A stretch of DNA of 64,000 nt from Staphylococcus xylosus (lineage in GTDB: Bacteria; Bacillota; Bacilli; Staphylococcales; Staphylococcaceae): contig NZ_MRZO01000004.1 of NCBI RefSeq assembly GCF_002732165.1, positions 62,001-126,000 of the forward strand. Direction: 5' to 3'. Positions 16,942 to 27,249 of the stretch are shown piece after piece. Position numbers and translations under genes: made by a program. The notes below the pieces were generated by a model. That model made no database searches, was not told where the DNA came from, and was given only the letters and a program-made list of their open reading frames with translations. How positions within the stretch are numbered: the stretch's first letter is position 1; each line of letters begins with the position of its first letter.

Positions 16942-17148
16942 TTAATTAATTGTTTCTGTCTTAATGACTTCAAGTTTGTCAAATCGTTCTCCTGTGATTT
17001 GTTCTATAATGGATTTGAAACTTTTAAGTTGTTCAGTTTTTACGTCTGTATTTAAATTAGCGAAATGACGCTTAAACTGACTAGCTTTACCATTTTTGTC
17101 GAACAATGTACGCGATAATGTAACTGCGAGTTGACTGATATTATTCAT
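16942..17148 (-). CDS. DUF1659 family protein
   Basis: A 68-residue protein: AVTLSRTLFDKNGKASQFKRHFANLN followed by SFKSIIEQITGERFDKLEVIKTETIN. This fits DUF1659, small uncharacterised proteins that usually precede a DUF2922 gene. ATG 17148 is chosen because AAAGGAGG lies just upstream; the 18 further in-frame codons towards 17202 include that ribosome binding site and so are untranslated. Same operon as the DUF2922 gene. Confidence 0.8.
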   Translation of the reverse strand: MNNISQLAVTLSRTLFDKNGKASQFKRHFANLNTDVKTEQLKSFKSIIEQITGERFDKLEVIKTETIN

Positions 17149-17295
17149 TGTAATTAACCTCCTTTCACTATATATATCGACTGCGAATAGCAAAATGGGC
17201 AAAAAAAATTAAGAAATTTGTATTAAATACTTCCATGTGACATAAATATCATATATCATTAAATAAGAAACATTTATGGTGTGAGAGGTGGAAAT

Positions 17296-17847
17296 ATGAA
17301 TCAAGTGGATCCTATTAGGGATATTGAAGAAATTAAATCAATGTATAAAGTATTGAGCTGTAAGTCTAGGCGGGATTATTTACTGTTTAAATTTGCAATA
17401 CATACAGGTGTTAAACTATCTGAATTATTGAATTTATGTGTTAATGATGTCAAAGGATCAGACGATCACATAAAGTTATATTGGCTTGAAGATCACGCTC
17501 CTAATATTTATATCAAATTACCTGATGATTTAAGAAATGAGTTATTTGATTATATAAATGAGGAAGGTCTAAATGAAAATCAATTGTTGTTTCAATCAAA
17601 TAGAACATTTAAAGGTTTGTCGAGGCAACAAGCATATCGAATTATACATGCGGCTGCTAATGAATTAGGGATGTTGCATATTGGTTTGACCACTCTTAGA
17701 AAAACATTTGCATATCATGCTTATCAATCAGGTATATCGATATCTATTATTCAAAAATACCTCGGTCATCAAACTACTTATGAAACTATGAAATTTATAG
17801 GTATTTCTACAAAGAAGAGCAATACCACAATAGCTTTAAATTTATAA
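17296..17847 (+). CDS. Degenerate tyrosine recombinase/integrase-family protein
   Basis: A 183-residue protein with only the catalytic domain of the tyrosine recombinase family; the N-terminal core-binding domain is absent. The fold is clear (TGVKLSELLNL, LSRQQAYRIIHAA, LTTLRKTFAYH, IQKYLGHQTT). Key residues differ: the first Arg is K40, the His of HxxR is T132, and the nucleophile Tyr nine residues after LGH is F167. R135 and H158 remain. DNA cleavage is therefore unlikely; a DNA-binding role is possible. ATG 17296 is preceded by GAGGTGG. It ends 23 bases before mnhA2, so it may be the first gene of that transcript. Confidence 0.8.
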   Translation: MNQVDPIRDIEEIKSMYKVLSCKSRRDYLLFKFAIHTGVKLSELLNLCVNDVKGSDDHIKLYWLEDHAPNIYIKLPDDLRNELFDYINEEGLNENQLLFQSNRTFKGLSRQQAYRIIHAAANELGMLHIGLTTLRKTFAYHAYQSGISISIIQKYLGHQTTYETMKFIGISTKKSNTTIALNL

Positions 17848-17870
17848 ATTACAATTAAAGGGGGAATACG

Positions 17871-20267
17871 ATGAGTTTAGTCTATCTACTTGGGGCTTTA
17901 TTTTTAATAATGTTACTTTTGTTACTAACAATGACTATACCTAAAATCCAAAGATTTGCAGGTCATATTGCACTCTTAGCACCCATCGTTGCCTCTATAT
18001 ACTTTTTATGGCAATTACCACAAGTAATGCACGGTCATTTTGTATCAGTAAAAATACCGTGGCTTACATTGTTGGACATTAATATAGATTTTAGATTGGA
18101 TGGCTTGAGTTTATTCTTTAGCTTGCTAATATCACTTATTGGATTAGCGGTATTCTTCTATGCTACGCAATATCTATCAAAAGAACATGATAATTTACCA
18201 CGTTTATATATATATTTATTACTTTTTATGATTAGTATGTTAGGCGTAGTTACTGCAAATAATACTATTTTAATGTATGTATTTTGGGAATTAACGAGTG
18301 TTTCTTCATTTTTACTAATTGCATATTGGTATAGTAAAAGCGAAAGTCAATTTGGTGCGATTCAATCATTTATGATTACAGTGTTTGGTGGACTTGCTTT
18401 ATTAGTAGGGTTCATCATGGTCTATACCGTAACAGGTACCAATTCTATATCTTCGATTATTGAACAAAGCGACAAGATTGCTGAAAGTAATCTTTTTATC
18501 CCAATTGTTATATTATTCTTGATTGGTGCATTTACAAAGTCAGCACAGTTTCCCTTCCACATATGGTTACCGAAGGCAATGGCTGCACCTACACCAGTAA
18601 GTGCTTATTTACACTCTGCAACAATGGTTAAAGCAGGTATTTTCTTATTATTTAGGTTTACACCATTATTAGGATTGAGTGATTTTTATATTTATTGTGT
18701 GACATTTGTTGGTTTAATCACAATGATATTTGGAGCGGTTAATGCAACGAGACAGTTTGATATGAAAGCTATATTAGCTTATTCAACAATAAGTCAATTA
18801 GGCATGATTGTTGCCATGGTTGGTTTAGGTGGTGGGTTTGCACAGCATCCTACTGGTGCATTATCTGAGGCATACGGATTTATCCTATTTGCAGCATTAT
18901 TCCATCTTATGAACCACGCGCTATTTAAAGGTGCATTATTCATGGGTGTAGGTATTATTGATCATGAAACAGGTACGAGAAATATCCGTCGATTGTCTGG
19001 ATTAAGAAAGGTGTTTCCAATCACACACATCGTTATGTTATTATCAGCGTTCTCTATGGCCGGTATACCATTCTTAAATGGATTCCTCAGTAAAGAGATG
19101 TTCTTTGATGGCCTAGTTAGTGCGGTTGAACTACCTCAATTTAATCTTTCATTAACTATAGTTATAACAGTAATTGGGGTTTTAGCAAGTATCTTTACTT
19201 TAATATATTCAGCTTACATGATTAAGGAAGTATTTTGGGGAGATTATCAAAAAGCAGATTTACCGATAAAATCACCACATGAACCGTTTGTATTTACTCT
19301 ACCTTCTGCAATTATGATGATTTTATTACCGGTTATCTTCTTTGTCCCAAATATTTTTGGACATTATGTTGTTTTGCCGGCATTGCGAAGTATCACAATT
19401 GGAGAAAAAGTAGACAATGTGGCGCCACATATTGCTCAGTGGCATGGCTTCAATTTACCTCTCATATTAAGCATTGTTGTAATAGTTGTTGGGTTTACGA
19501 TGGCCTTTAAAATAAATTGGAAAAATCATGCTAACAAACTTAAGGTGAAATCTATCACCGACTTATATTTGGGTTCATATAATCAATTTGAACATTATTC
19601 TGGTTATGGTATCCGTACTTTAATGAATAACCGCTTAAATCATTATATTACATTGACTTTATTAATATTTAGTATGGTTGTCATTTATGGGATTATTCAA
19701 GCAGGCTTCCCACATGTCCAACAGGTTCACGTTAGTGAATTTGGTCCAATTGAAGTAATTACTTTAATCGTTGTATTTGTGCTCGGTATAGCTTTAACAT
19801 TTATTCGTCAACGTTTAACAATGGTTATACTTAATGGGATTATTGGTTATTGTGTCACGATTTTCTTCATTTTAATGAAAGCGCCAGATTTAGCATTAAC
19901 ACAATTAGTGGTAGAAACGATTACTACGATCCTGTTTATCGTAAGTTTTTCAAGACTACCAAACGTTCCACGTGCAAAAGTACACAAAAAGCGTGAAGCA
20001 GTTAAAATTGTCGTATCACTACTGATGGCAATCATTGTCGTGACACTGGTGTTTATCGCTCAACAAAGTGATTCAATGCCTACAATTTCAACGTTTTATC
20101 ATGATGCTTATAATTTAGCAGGTGGTAAAAATATTGTGAATTCAATACTAGGTGATTTCCGTGCTTTAGATACATTGTTTGAAGGTATGGTACTAATCAT
20201 AGCTGGTTTAGGTATTTATACATTACTTAACTTCAAAGAACGGAGGGGTCAAGATGAAAGAGAATGA
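17871..20267 (+). CDS. mnhA2: Na+/H+ antiporter Mnh2 subunit A
   Basis: A 798-residue polytopic membrane protein (about 20 segments), the largest subunit of the Mrp-type cation/proton antiporter. It is homologous to respiratory complex I Nuo[50 protein letters not shown] and the [14 protein letters not shown] stretch contain the conserved Glu/Lys proton-path residues. The C-terminal part is the MbhD/MrpB-like extension ([16 protein letters not shown]). Length matches S. aureus MnhA2 (800). It heads the A-G operon and overlaps mnhB2 by 14 bases. The complex expels Na+/K+ at alkaline pH using the proton gradient. A GGGGG-type ribosome binding site precedes ATG 17871. Confidence 0.96.
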   Translation: MSLVYLLGALFLIMLLLLLTMTIPKIQRFAGHIALLAPIVASIYFLWQLPQVMHGHFVSVKIPWLTLLDINIDFRLDGLSLFFSLLISLIGLAVFFYATQYLSKEHDNLPRLYIYLLLFMISMLGVVTANNTILMYVFWELTSVSSFLLIAYWYSKSESQFGAIQSFMITVFGGLALLVGFIMVYTVTGTNSISSIIEQSDKIAESNLFIPIVILFLIGAFTKSAQFPFHIWLPKAMAAPTPVSAYLHSATMVKAGIFLLFRFTPLLGLSDFYIYCVTFVGLITMIFGAVNATRQFDMKAILAYSTISQLGMIVAMVGLGGGFAQHPTGALSEAYGFILFAALFHLMNHALFKGALFMGVGIIDHETGTRNIRRLSGLRKVFPITHIVMLLSAFSMAGIPFLNGFLSKEMFFDGLVSAVELPQFNLSLTIVITVIGVLASIFTLIYSAYMIKEVFWGDYQKADLPIKSPHEPFVFTLPSAIMMILLPVIFFVPNIFGHYVVLPALRSITIGEKVDNVAPHIAQWHGFNLPLILSIVVIVVGFTMAFKINWKNHANKLKVKSITDLYLGSYNQFEHYSGYGIRTLMNNRLNHYITLTLLIFSMVVIYGIIQAGFPHVQQVHVSEFGPIEVITLIVVFVLGIALTFIRQRLTMVILNGIIGYCVTIFFILMKAPDLALTQLVVETITTILFIVSFSRLPNVPRAKVHKKREAVKIVVSLLMAIIVVTLVFIAQQSDSMPTISTFYHDAYNLAGGKNIVNSILGDFRALDTLFEGMVLIIAGLGIYTLLNFKERRGQDERE

Positions 20268-20679
20268 TGTTGTATTACGAACGATAACGAAAATTGTTGT
20301 GTTTATCTTATTAACTTTTGGATTTTATCTGTTTTTAGCTGGGCATAATAATCCAGGCGGTGGCTTTATTGGCGGCCTCGTTTTCAGTTCAGCATTTCTA
20401 TTGATGTTTTTGGCCTTCGACGTTAAACAAGTTTTAGTCGCATTACCATTAGATTTCAGAATTCTAATGATCTGTGGTTCTTTACTATCATTTATTACAG
20501 CCGTCGTACCTATGTTCTTTGGTAAACCGTTCCTTTACCAAACAGATGCATATGTACAGTTACCATTGTTAGGCGAAGTACATTTATCAACTGTAACGCT
20601 ATTTGAAGCAGGGATTGTATTATCCGTTGTGGGTGTGGTTGTTACAGTTATGCTTTCAATTAGTGGTGGTCGCTCATGA
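20254..20679 (+). CDS. mnhB2: Na+/H+ antiporter Mnh2 subunit B
   Basis: A 141-residue membrane protein of the MrpB family with four hydrophobic segments. The family signature [19 protein letters not shown] is present near residues 30-48. GGAGGGGTCAAG inside the end of mnhA2 serves as its ribosome binding site, and its last four bases overlap mnhC2 (ATGA), so the subunits are translationally coupled. It is needed for assembly of the Mrp complex. Confidence 0.96.
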   Translation: MKENDVVLRTITKIVVFILLTFGFYLFLAGHNNPGGGFIGGLVFSSAFLLMFLAFDVKQVLVALPLDFRILMICGSLLSFITAVVPMFFGKPFLYQTDAYVQLPLLGEVHLSTVTLFEAGIVLSVVGVVVTVMLSISGGRS

Positions 20680-21023
20680 ATTTAATATTATTAATGGTCA
20701 TTGGCTTTTTAATATTTATTGGAACGTATATGATATTATCAGTCAATTTGATAAGAATTGTTATTGGAATTTCGATTTACACTCATGCTGGTAACCTGAT
20801 TATTATGAGTATGGGTAAATACAGCAAAGAAATGGTTGAACCTTTAATTGGTGAAGGTAGTAAGCAATTTGTGGACCCTTTATTACAAGCAATTGTACTA
20901 ACTGCAATTGTTATCGGCTTTGCAATGACCGCCTTTCTCTTAGTACTTGTTTATAGGACATATCGTGTTACTAAAGAAGATGAAATCGATGTACTGAGAG
21001 GTGATGACGATAATGATGAGTAA
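20676..21023 (+). CDS. mnhC2: Na+/H+ antiporter Mnh2 subunit C
   Basis: A 115-residue MrpC subunit, homologous to NuoK of complex I: three hydrophobic segments, [24 protein letters not shown] and [23 protein letters not shown] with the membrane-embedded acidic neighbourhood typical of NuoK. The charged tail ([11 protein letters not shown]) overlaps the start of mnhD2. Confidence 0.95.
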   Translation: MNLILLMVIGFLIFIGTYMILSVNLIRIVIGISIYTHAGNLIIMSMGKYSKEMVEPLIGEGSKQFVDPLLQAIVLTAIVIGFAMTAFLLVLVYRTYRVTKEDEIDVLRGDDDNDE

Positions 21024-22515
21024 TTTATTAATACTACCATTACTACTACCGGCAGTTTGTGGTTTAGGTTTAGTATTCATTCGTACGCACAGTAGATTAT
21101 CTAGGATCTTTTCAATTGGTACAATGGCTTTTACAACGTTAGTTTCCTTGGCATTGCTCATTTATGTAATGTATAACAAACCAATTGCGTTAGATTTTGG
21201 TGGTTGGAAAGCGCCATATGGTATTCAATTTGTGGGAGATTCCTTAAGTCTATTGTTGGTTGTAACTTCAAGTTTTGTCGTTACGCTGATTATGGCATAT
21301 GGCTTTGGACGAACTGAGAAACGAGCGATACGTTACTATTTACCTAGTTTTATTTTATTCTTAACTGTCGGCGTAATAGGCTCATTTTTAACAGCAGACT
21401 TATTCAATATCTATGTTATGTTTGAAGTGATGTTATTGGCATCATTCGTACTTATTACATTAGGGCAATCAGTAGAACAATTACGAGCTGCAATTATCTA
21501 TGTCGTACTTAATATTTTAGGTTCATGGTTACTATTATTAGGCATTGGTTTATTGTACAAATTAACTGGTACATTAAATTTCACACTTGTATCTCAACGA
21601 CTAAATGAAATGAATGACAAGAGTGCCATCGTAATTGTTTCAATGGTGTTCTTAATTGCATTTGGTGCAAAAGCTGCTTTAGTACTATTTATGTGGTTGC
21701 CTAAAGCATACGCAGTGTTAAATACAGAATTAGCAGCACTATTTGCAGCATTAATGACTAAAGTAGGTGCATACGCATTAATTCGTTTCTTTACACTTAT
21801 ATTTGATGAACATCATGGGATTTCACATCCGTTATTAGTCTTCTTATCTTGTATTACAATGCTGATAGGTGCTTTTGGTGTACTTGCATATAAAGATATT
21901 AAAAAGATTGCAGCATACCAGGTTATTTTATCTATCGGTTTTGTAATATTAGGATTGGGAACGAATACTTTTGCTGGTGTGAACGGTGCTATTTTCTATT
22001 TAGCGAATGATATTGTAGTTAAAACGTTGCTATTCTTTATTATAGGTAGTCTTGTATATGTCACAGGTTATAGGCAGTACCGAAGTTTACATGGATTAGC
22101 GAAACAAGAACCATTCTTTGGTGTAGCATTTGTTGTGATGATTTTAGCAATCGGAGGGGTGCCTCCATTAAGTGGTTTCCCTGGTAAGGTGTTTATTTTT
22201 GAAGGTGCAATTGAAAATGGAAACTACATTGGTTTAACGTTGATGATTATTACAAGTTTAATAGCAATGTTTAGTTTATTTAGAGTATTCTTTGTGATGT
22301 ATCTAGGTAATGAACAAAGAGGAGAAGCTATTGTATTTAAAAAAATTCCACAGTACCGTAAAATCCTTATAGGTATCTTAGTAGCAACGATTATTGCAAT
22401 GGGTATTGCGGCGCCGTTAATATTTAAAGTAACTGAAAATGCGACGCACTTAAATATGGATGATGGATTGTACGAAAAAATGGTTAATCCTCATTTAATG
22501 AAGGAGGATAAATAA
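21013..22515 (+). CDS. mnhD2: Na+/H+ antiporter Mnh2 subunit D
   Basis: A 500-residue polytopic protein homologous to NuoM/NuoN antiporter-like subunits, with [16 protein letters not shown] (conserved Glu) and [36 protein letters not shown] (conserved Lys). Length fits S. aureus MnhD2 (498). I start at ATG 21013 because AGAGGTGA at 20998-21005 is correctly spaced; the in-frame GTG 21001 lies inside that site. It overlaps mnhC2, and mnhE2 starts at its last base. Confidence 0.95.
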   Translation: MMSNLLILPLLLPAVCGLGLVFIRTHSRLSRIFSIGTMAFTTLVSLALLIYVMYNKPIALDFGGWKAPYGIQFVGDSLSLLLVVTSSFVVTLIMAYGFGRTEKRAIRYYLPSFILFLTVGVIGSFLTADLFNIYVMFEVMLLASFVLITLGQSVEQLRAAIIYVVLNILGSWLLLLGIGLLYKLTGTLNFTLVSQRLNEMNDKSAIVIVSMVFLIAFGAKAALVLFMWLPKAYAVLNTELAALFAALMTKVGAYALIRFFTLIFDEHHGISHPLLVFLSCITMLIGAFGVLAYKDIKKIAAYQVILSIGFVILGLGTNTFAGVNGAIFYLANDIVVKTLLFFIIGSLVYVTGYRQYRSLHGLAKQEPFFGVAFVVMILAIGGVPPLSGFPGKVFIFEGAIENGNYIGLTLMIITSLIAMFSLFRVFFVMYLGNEQRGEAIVFKKIPQYRKILIGILVATIIAMGIAAPLIFKVTENATHLNMDDGLYEKMVNPHLMKEDK

Positions 22516-22997
22516 TGAGACAAGTCTTACTTAATATCGTCATTGCCTTTTTATGGGTCCTTTTTCAAGATGAAGATTCTTTTAAAATATCGACCTTTTT
22601 CGCAGGTTACCTTATAGGATTATTAGTTATCTATATTTTACATCGTTTCTTTGGGCAACAATTCTATTTGAAAAAGGTATGGGTCAGTATTAAGTTTTTA
22701 GCAGTTTATCTTTATCAGCTAATTACTTCAAGTATGACGACAATCAATTATATATTATTTAAAACAAAGGACTTAAATCCTGGATTAGTAACTTATGAAA
22801 CGACGTTAGATACAGATTGGGAAGTATCTTTCTTAACAATTTTAATTATTATCACGCCTGGATCTACAGTTATTAGAATTTCGAAAGAAAAGCAAAAGTT
22901 CTTTATACATGCCATTGATGTTTCAGATAAAGAAAAACAGAAATTACTGAAAAGTATCAGACAATATGAAGGACTCATATTGGAGGTGGCAGAATGA
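22515..22997 (+). CDS. mnhE2: Na+/H+ antiporter Mnh2 subunit E
   Basis: A 160-residue MrpE subunit with two or three N-terminal hydrophobic segments and the family block [33 protein letters not shown]. The C-terminal soluble part ([19 protein letters not shown]) is typical. It starts at the last base of the mnhD2 stop codon and overlaps mnhF2 by four bases. Confidence 0.95.
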   Translation: MRQVLLNIVIAFLWVLFQDEDSFKISTFFAGYLIGLLVIYILHRFFGQQFYLKKVWVSIKFLAVYLYQLITSSMTTINYILFKTKDLNPGLVTYETTLDTDWEVSFLTILIIITPGSTVIRISKEKQKFFIHAIDVSDKEKQKLLKSIRQYEGLILEVAE

Positions 22998-23296
22998 TCG
23001 AATATCTAATAGATTTCTTTATCACAAGTGCGCTCATTATATTTGGTATAGCTTTATTACTAACACTATTTAGATTGATAAAGGGTCCGACTACTGCAGA
23101 TAGAGTAGTTGCATTTGATACTGCCAGTGCAATATTAATGTCGATGGTTGGATTGCTAAGCATCGTGTTCGGTACATTCTCATTCTTGGATTCGATATTA
23201 CTTATCGCCATTATTTCCTTTGTAAGTACAGTGTCGATTTCTAGATTTATAGAAGGGGGGCACGTCTTCAATGCAAATAACAAGCGAAATCGTTAA
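22994..23296 (+). CDS. mnhF2: Na+/H+ antiporter Mnh2 subunit F
   Basis: A 100-residue MrpF subunit with three hydrophobic segments and the signature [20 protein letters not shown]. Ribosome binding site GGAGGTGG lies in the mnhE2 end. It overlaps mnhG2 by 26 bases. Confidence 0.95.
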   Translation: MIEYLIDFFITSALIIFGIALLLTLFRLIKGPTTADRVVAFDTASAILMSMVGLLSIVFGTFSFLDSILLIAIISFVSTVSISRFIEGGHVFNANNKRNR

Positions 23297-23717
23297 TCTT
23301 ATTGCGGCCTTTATGATATTTTTAGGAAGTATTATAGCTTTAATTAGTGCCATTGGTCTAATTAAATTCCAAGATGTCTTTTTACGTAGTCATGCGGCAA
23401 CGAAAAGTTCAACATTATCTGTATTATTGACACTTGTGGGCGTTATCATCTATTTTATTTCATCGCAAGGTTATCTAAGTGTAAGACTTATTCTTGCTTT
23501 AGTGTTTATTAATTTAACATCTCCTGTTGGAGGACACTTAATTTCTCGTGCAGCATACCGTACTGGCGCGTATATGTATAGAAAAAGTGATGCTCCTAGA
23601 CAAACGAATATCTTATTGAGTGCTACTGAGAATAATACATTTGATCAATTGAAAAAGCGTGCACATGAGCGTGAAGAACGTAGAAGAAAAACGTATGAAA
23701 AAGAACATGATTACTAA
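23271..23717 (+). CDS. mnhG2: Na+/H+ antiporter Mnh2 subunit G
   Basis: A 148-residue MrpG subunit: three hydrophobic segments with [24 protein letters not shown] and [19 protein letters not shown], then a highly charged cytoplasmic tail ([21 protein letters not shown]). Last gene of the seven-gene operon; a strong terminator follows. Confidence 0.95.
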   Translation: MQITSEIVNLIAAFMIFLGSIIALISAIGLIKFQDVFLRSHAATKSSTLSVLLTLVGVIIYFISSQGYLSVRLILALVFINLTSPVGGHLISRAAYRTGAYMYRKSDAPRQTNILLSATENNTFDQLKKRAHEREERRRKTYEKEHDY

Positions 23718-24036
23718 TTTGTTACAAGAAGACACTTCTCATATTTTAAGAAGTGTCTTTTTGTTTAAAATAGCTTAATTAACCGTAAATTTACTTTAAA
23801 ATAGAAAATTACGGTATTTGGGTGCATTACGTTTAAGGGATAGTCAATAAAATGATAAAATAATATATATGTAATTATGTTAATTTTTAAATTAATTATC
23901 AAATTGGGGATGAAAAACTTTTGGTATTTGATGAGTAAGAGTTTGAAACACAATATGTTCAATAAAAGACAATATTATTTTATGTTTCAACCTCAACATT
24001 TATGAATGAATAATTATGTTGAAAAGAGGTGAAACC
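23718..24036 (+). other. Intergenic region mnh2 - CPA1 antiporter
   Basis: After the terminator the region is very AT-rich (several TATAAT-like runs near 23860-23880) and holds no further structure I can support. The next gene's promoter should lie here. Confidence 0.35.
23729..23764 (+). terminator. Terminator of the mnh2 operon
   Basis: AAGACACTTCT (23729-23739) pairs with AGAAGTGTCTT (23749-23759), followed by a T-run. Confidence 0.88.
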
Positions 24037-26088
24037 TTGCAAATATTTGAAACGATACTTATATTTTTAGCACTTGTTATTGTAAGTTCGCTAGTGCACA
24101 CAATACTTCCTAAAGTACCATTGGCTTTTATCCAAATTATATTAGGTATGTTATTGTATGTGACACCAATTCCCGTTGAATTTCGATTTGATTCGGAACT
24201 ATTTATGGTCGCTTTAATTGCACCACTTCTGTTTGTTGAAGGTGTTAAAGTTTCACGTGTTCATTTGCGACGGTACATAAAACCAGTCTTAATGATGGCG
24301 TTAGGACTAGTAGTTACGACAGTTATAGTGGTAGGACTTTTTGTACATTGGATTTGGCCAGAATTACCGATGGCAGCTGCCTTTGCGTTGGCCGCGATAC
24401 TATGTCCAACTGATGCAGTCGCAGTACAAGCTATAACTAATGGGAAAGTATTACCGAAGGGTTCTATGACAATTTTAGAGGGTGAATCTCTCTTAAATGA
24501 TGCAGCTGGTATCATATCCTTTAAAATTGCTGTAGCTGCACTGATTACAGGTGGCTTCTCAATGATTAATGCTGTTGAACAGTTCTTAATCTCTTCAATC
24601 GGCGGCTTCGTCGTAGGCTTAATCATAGGTGTTGCACTTGTTAGATTTAGAGTGACACTGTCTCGTCGTGGTATTGAAAATATTAATATGTTCACATTTA
24701 TTCAGTTAGTTACACCATTTGTAACTTATATTGTGGCAGAAATGTTCCATGCTTCTGGTATTATTGCAGCAGTAATTGCTGGTTTAGTTCATGGTTTTGA
24801 ACGTGATCGTATTGCTCAAGCACGTACAAGATTACAGATGAGCTATAACCATACTTGGAATATTTTGGGATATGCTTTGAATGGTTTTGTATTTTCTATT
24901 TTAGGTTATTTAATCCCTGAAGTGGTGGGGCGTATCATTGAAAATGAACCACACAATTTAATTTTCTTAATAGTGGTGACATGTTTAATTGCCTTAGCTA
25001 TTTATTTATTTAGATTTTTATGGGTTTTTGTTTTATATCCGTATTTTTACTTGCCAGTGAGCCCATTCCAGAAAATGATTTCGTATAATGAAGATGAAAC
25101 CAAAGTAAAGGAAACGCCACCTAAACGTGGCATGTATGCTTTTATCATGACTTTATGTGGTGTTCATGGGACGATTTCTTTAGCCATTGCTTTAACATTA
25201 CCTTATATGCTTGCAGACCATCACTCGTTTACTTTTAGAGATGATCTATTGTTTATAGCTTCAGGTATGGTCATCATCAGTTTAATCGTAGCACAATTTG
25301 TACTTCCTGTTGTTACTCCTAACGCTAAAAAACCTAAAGTTGTGGGTATGAATTTCAAACAAGCACGTGTATATATCTTAGAAAAAGTAATAGATAATTT
25401 AAATCAAATGTCTTCAGTAGAATCTAGCTTTCAATATGGTAACGTAATTAAAGATTATCATGATAAATTAGCTTTCTTAAGAACTGTTGAAAATGAAGAT
25501 GAAAATACTAAAGAACTTCAAAGATTACAAAAATTAGCATTTGATGTAGAGAACCATACACTTAATAACTTAGTTGAGAATGGCGATATTACTACTAACG
25601 TATTAGATAACTATATGCGTTATACAGAGCGTACCCAAGTTTATAAACAAGCTTCATTAATACAACGCATTAAAGTTGAATTTAGAGCGATGATTTTGAA
25701 AAGAAGAATTAAGCATAAAGTGAAAACTAATGCGGCATCTCCGTTATCAATAATTGATAACTTGCAAGAGATTTCAAATGTAATGCGTACAGTTCACTAT
25801 CGCGTTGTGAGCCGTTTAGGAAGAGAAACAACTGAAGATAATAAATTAGAAGTCGGTATGATTTGTGATAGCTATCTACTTCGTATAGATAACTTAACAC
25901 CTTCTAATTTCTTCAATCCTAAAAATGAGAATTCAATAACAAAAATTAAATTACTTGCACTTAAAGAGCAGCGTCGTATTTTAAATCAACTTGTTGAAGA
26001 TGAAGAAGTAAGTGAAGTGACAGCATTAAAAATCCGTGAAGCGATAAATTATGATGAAATGATTATTGTAGATAGTTTGACGGATTAA
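24037..26088 (+). CDS. CPA1-family Na+/H+ (or K+/H+) antiporter
   Basis: A 683-residue protein. Residues 1-420 form a CPA1/NhaP-type antiporter with about 12 membrane segments; the ion-binding ND is in GESLLNDAAGIISFK and the PTDAVAV motif is before it (ILCPTDAVAVQAI). The last 260 residues are hydrophilic and helical, a cytoplasmic regulatory tail usual for bacterial NhaP/CvrA-like proteins. Cation exchange for protons supports pH and salt tolerance, fitting the adjacent mnh2 operon. TTG 24037 is chosen for the AGAGGTGA just upstream; ATG 24016 lacks one. A terminator follows. Confidence 0.9.
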   Translation: MQIFETILIFLALVIVSSLVHTILPKVPLAFIQIILGMLLYVTPIPVEFRFDSELFMVALIAPLLFVEGVKVSRVHLRRYIKPVLMMALGLVVTTVIVVGLFVHWIWPELPMAAAFALAAILCPTDAVAVQAITNGKVLPKGSMTILEGESLLNDAAGIISFKIAVAALITGGFSMINAVEQFLISSIGGFVVGLIIGVALVRFRVTLSRRGIENINMFTFIQLVTPFVTYIVAEMFHASGIIAAVIAGLVHGFERDRIAQARTRLQMSYNHTWNILGYALNGFVFSILGYLIPEVVGRIIENEPHNLIFLIVVTCLIALAIYLFRFLWVFVLYPYFYLPVSPFQKMISYNEDETKVKETPPKRGMYAFIMTLCGVHGTISLAIALTLPYMLADHHSFTFRDDLLFIASGMVIISLIVAQFVLPVVTPNAKKPKVVGMNFKQARVYILEKVIDNLNQMSSVESSFQYGNVIKDYHDKLAFLRTVENEDENTKELQRLQKLAFDVENHTLNNLVENGDITTNVLDNYMRYTERTQVYKQASLIQRIKVEFRAMILKRRIKHKVKTNAASPLSIIDNLQEISNVMRTVHYRVVSRLGRETTEDNKLEVGMICDSYLLRIDNLTPSNFFNPKNENSITKIKLLALKEQRRILNQLVEDEEVSEVTALKIREAINYDEMIIVDSLTD

Positions 26089-26096
26089 ATCATAAA

Positions 26097-26132
26097 AAAT
26101 AGCAGATTCCATTGTGGAATCTGCCTTTTTTA
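26097..26132. terminator. Bidirectional terminator between the antiporter and mntABC
   Basis: GCAGATTCCA (26102-26111) pairs with TGGAATCTGC (26115-26124). T-runs on both sides let it end both the plus-strand antiporter gene and the minus-strand mnt transcript. Confidence 0.85.
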
Positions 26133-26319
26133 TGAAATCTATTATTTGATTTAGCAAAAGTATTATAAAAATCTCCATCAATGGGGGGAGGAACCGACCA
26201 TTGATGGAGTTAGGGAGATGATTTAAGGCTTGAATACCACCATGCCGTACGCAATTAGGAGGAAAGCTGTACGGCATGGGACTATTCACCTATTATCTAG
26301 GTTAAATAGCCCAAACCAT
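26125..26319 (-). ncRNA. Structured 3' UTR of mntABC, candidate RsaC-type sRNA
   Basis: Directly after the mntC stop codon (minus strand) come three successive hairpins. First is an imperfect GGGCTATT.../...AATAGTCCC stem (about 26279-26312). Second is a perfect 11-bp stem CCATGCCGTAC/GTACGGCATGG (26240-26250 with 26269-26279) whose loop reads TTTCCTCC. Third is a perfect 12-bp stem CTCCATCAATGG/CCATTGATGGAG (26173-26184 with 26198-26209) whose loop reads TTCCTCCCC. A terminator follows. C-rich TCCTCC loops are what staphylococcal sRNAs use to pair with Shine-Dalgarno sequences. In S. aureus the mntABC 3' UTR yields the Mn-responsive sRNA RsaC, which is much longer; identity here is inferred from position and motif only. 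Confidence 0.6.
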
Positions 26320-27249
26320 TTATTCCATGCTGCCGTGTACAGTATCGATATTTGATTTCATCATATTGTAATAAGAATCACCTTTTGATCCTTCTTGACC
26401 AATTGAATCAGTAAATACTTCACCGTATATATCTTTATTAGTTTCTTCACTTAAGCTTTGCATACTCTTCTTATCTACACTCGTTTCAACAAGGAGATGT
26501 TTTAAGTCATGATCTTTTACGAATTGAATCGCTTGTTTCATTTGTTCTGGTGTACCTTGTTTTTCAGTATTTATCTCCCAAATATAACCTGGTGTGATGT
26601 CATATTGTTTAGAGAAATATTTAAATGCACCTTCACTTGTAATCATGGCTCTGCGATCTTTTGGTATATCATTGAATTTCTCATGACTATCTTTATTTAA
26701 CTCTTCTAATTTAGCGATATAATCTTTGCTGTGCGATTTGATATCATCATTATGTGCTTTATCGTGTTTTAGTAGGGTATCTCTAATTGTTTCTACGTAT
26801 TTTATTCCATTTTCCAAGCTTAACCAAGCGTGTGGATCTTGTTTACTTTCATCGCCTTCAGCGTCGTTTAAGTATAAAGGTTTTACTTTTTCAGATACTT
26901 TTACTACACTGTCATCTTTTGTTGACTTACCAGCTTGAGATAAGGCTTTATCAAACCAACCATTACCTGTTTCTAAGTTTAATCCGTTATAAAAAACGAT
27001 ATCAGCATCAGTTAATGCTTTAATATCTTTAGGCTTAACTTCATATTCGTGTGGGTCTTGACCTATTGGTACGATACTGTGAATTTCAACGTTTTTACCT
27101 CCAGCATTTTTAACCATGTCATATAAAATAGAGTTTGTTGTTACAACTTTTAATTTTTCGTTTGAATTTGCACCTGAGTCATTCTTGGTGTTACCACAGG
27201 CTGCTAAAAATAGTAAAAATATTAAAGCGATTGATAGTAATTTCTTCAT
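26320..27249 (-). CDS. mntC: Manganese ABC transporter substrate-binding lipoprotein
   Basis: A 309-residue metal-binding lipoprotein; signal peptide with lipobox FLAACG (Cys about residue 18). It is a cluster A-I (PsaA/ZnuA-type) receptor: GQDPHEYEVKPKDI supplies one metal His, DPHAWLSLENG the second, and Glu/Asp ligands follow (TSEGAFKYF and a late Asp). It captures Mn2+ outside the membrane and hands it to MntB. It overlaps the end of mntB by four bases. The transcript continues into the structured 3' region. Expression should fall with Mn through the MntR operator upstream of mntA. Confidence 0.96.
   Translation of the reverse strand: MKKLLSIALIFLLFLAACGNTKNDSGANSNEKLKVVTTNSILYDMVKNAGGKNVEIHSIVPIGQDPHEYEVKPKDIKALTDADIVFYNGLNLETGNGWFDKALSQAGKSTKDDSVVKVSEKVKPLYLNDAEGDESKQDPHAWLSLENGIKYVETIRDTLLKHDKAHNDDIKSHSKDYIAKLEELNKDSHEKFNDIPKDRRAMITSEGAFKYFSKQYDITPGYIWEINTEKQGTPEQMKQAIQFVKDHDLKHLLVETSVDKKSMQSLSEETNKDIYGEVFTDSIGQEGSKGDSYYNMMKSNIDTVHGSME

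Noticed and set aside
17296-17847. Integrase as evidence of a prophage or genomic island
   Set aside because: The neighbours are core staphylococcal genes, there are no att-like repeats or phage genes, and the enzyme lacks its nucleophile.
24261-24695. 144-codon open frame on the minus strand inside the CPA1 antiporter gene
   Set aside because: It is fully antisense to a clear conserved gene, low-complexity, without ribosome binding site.
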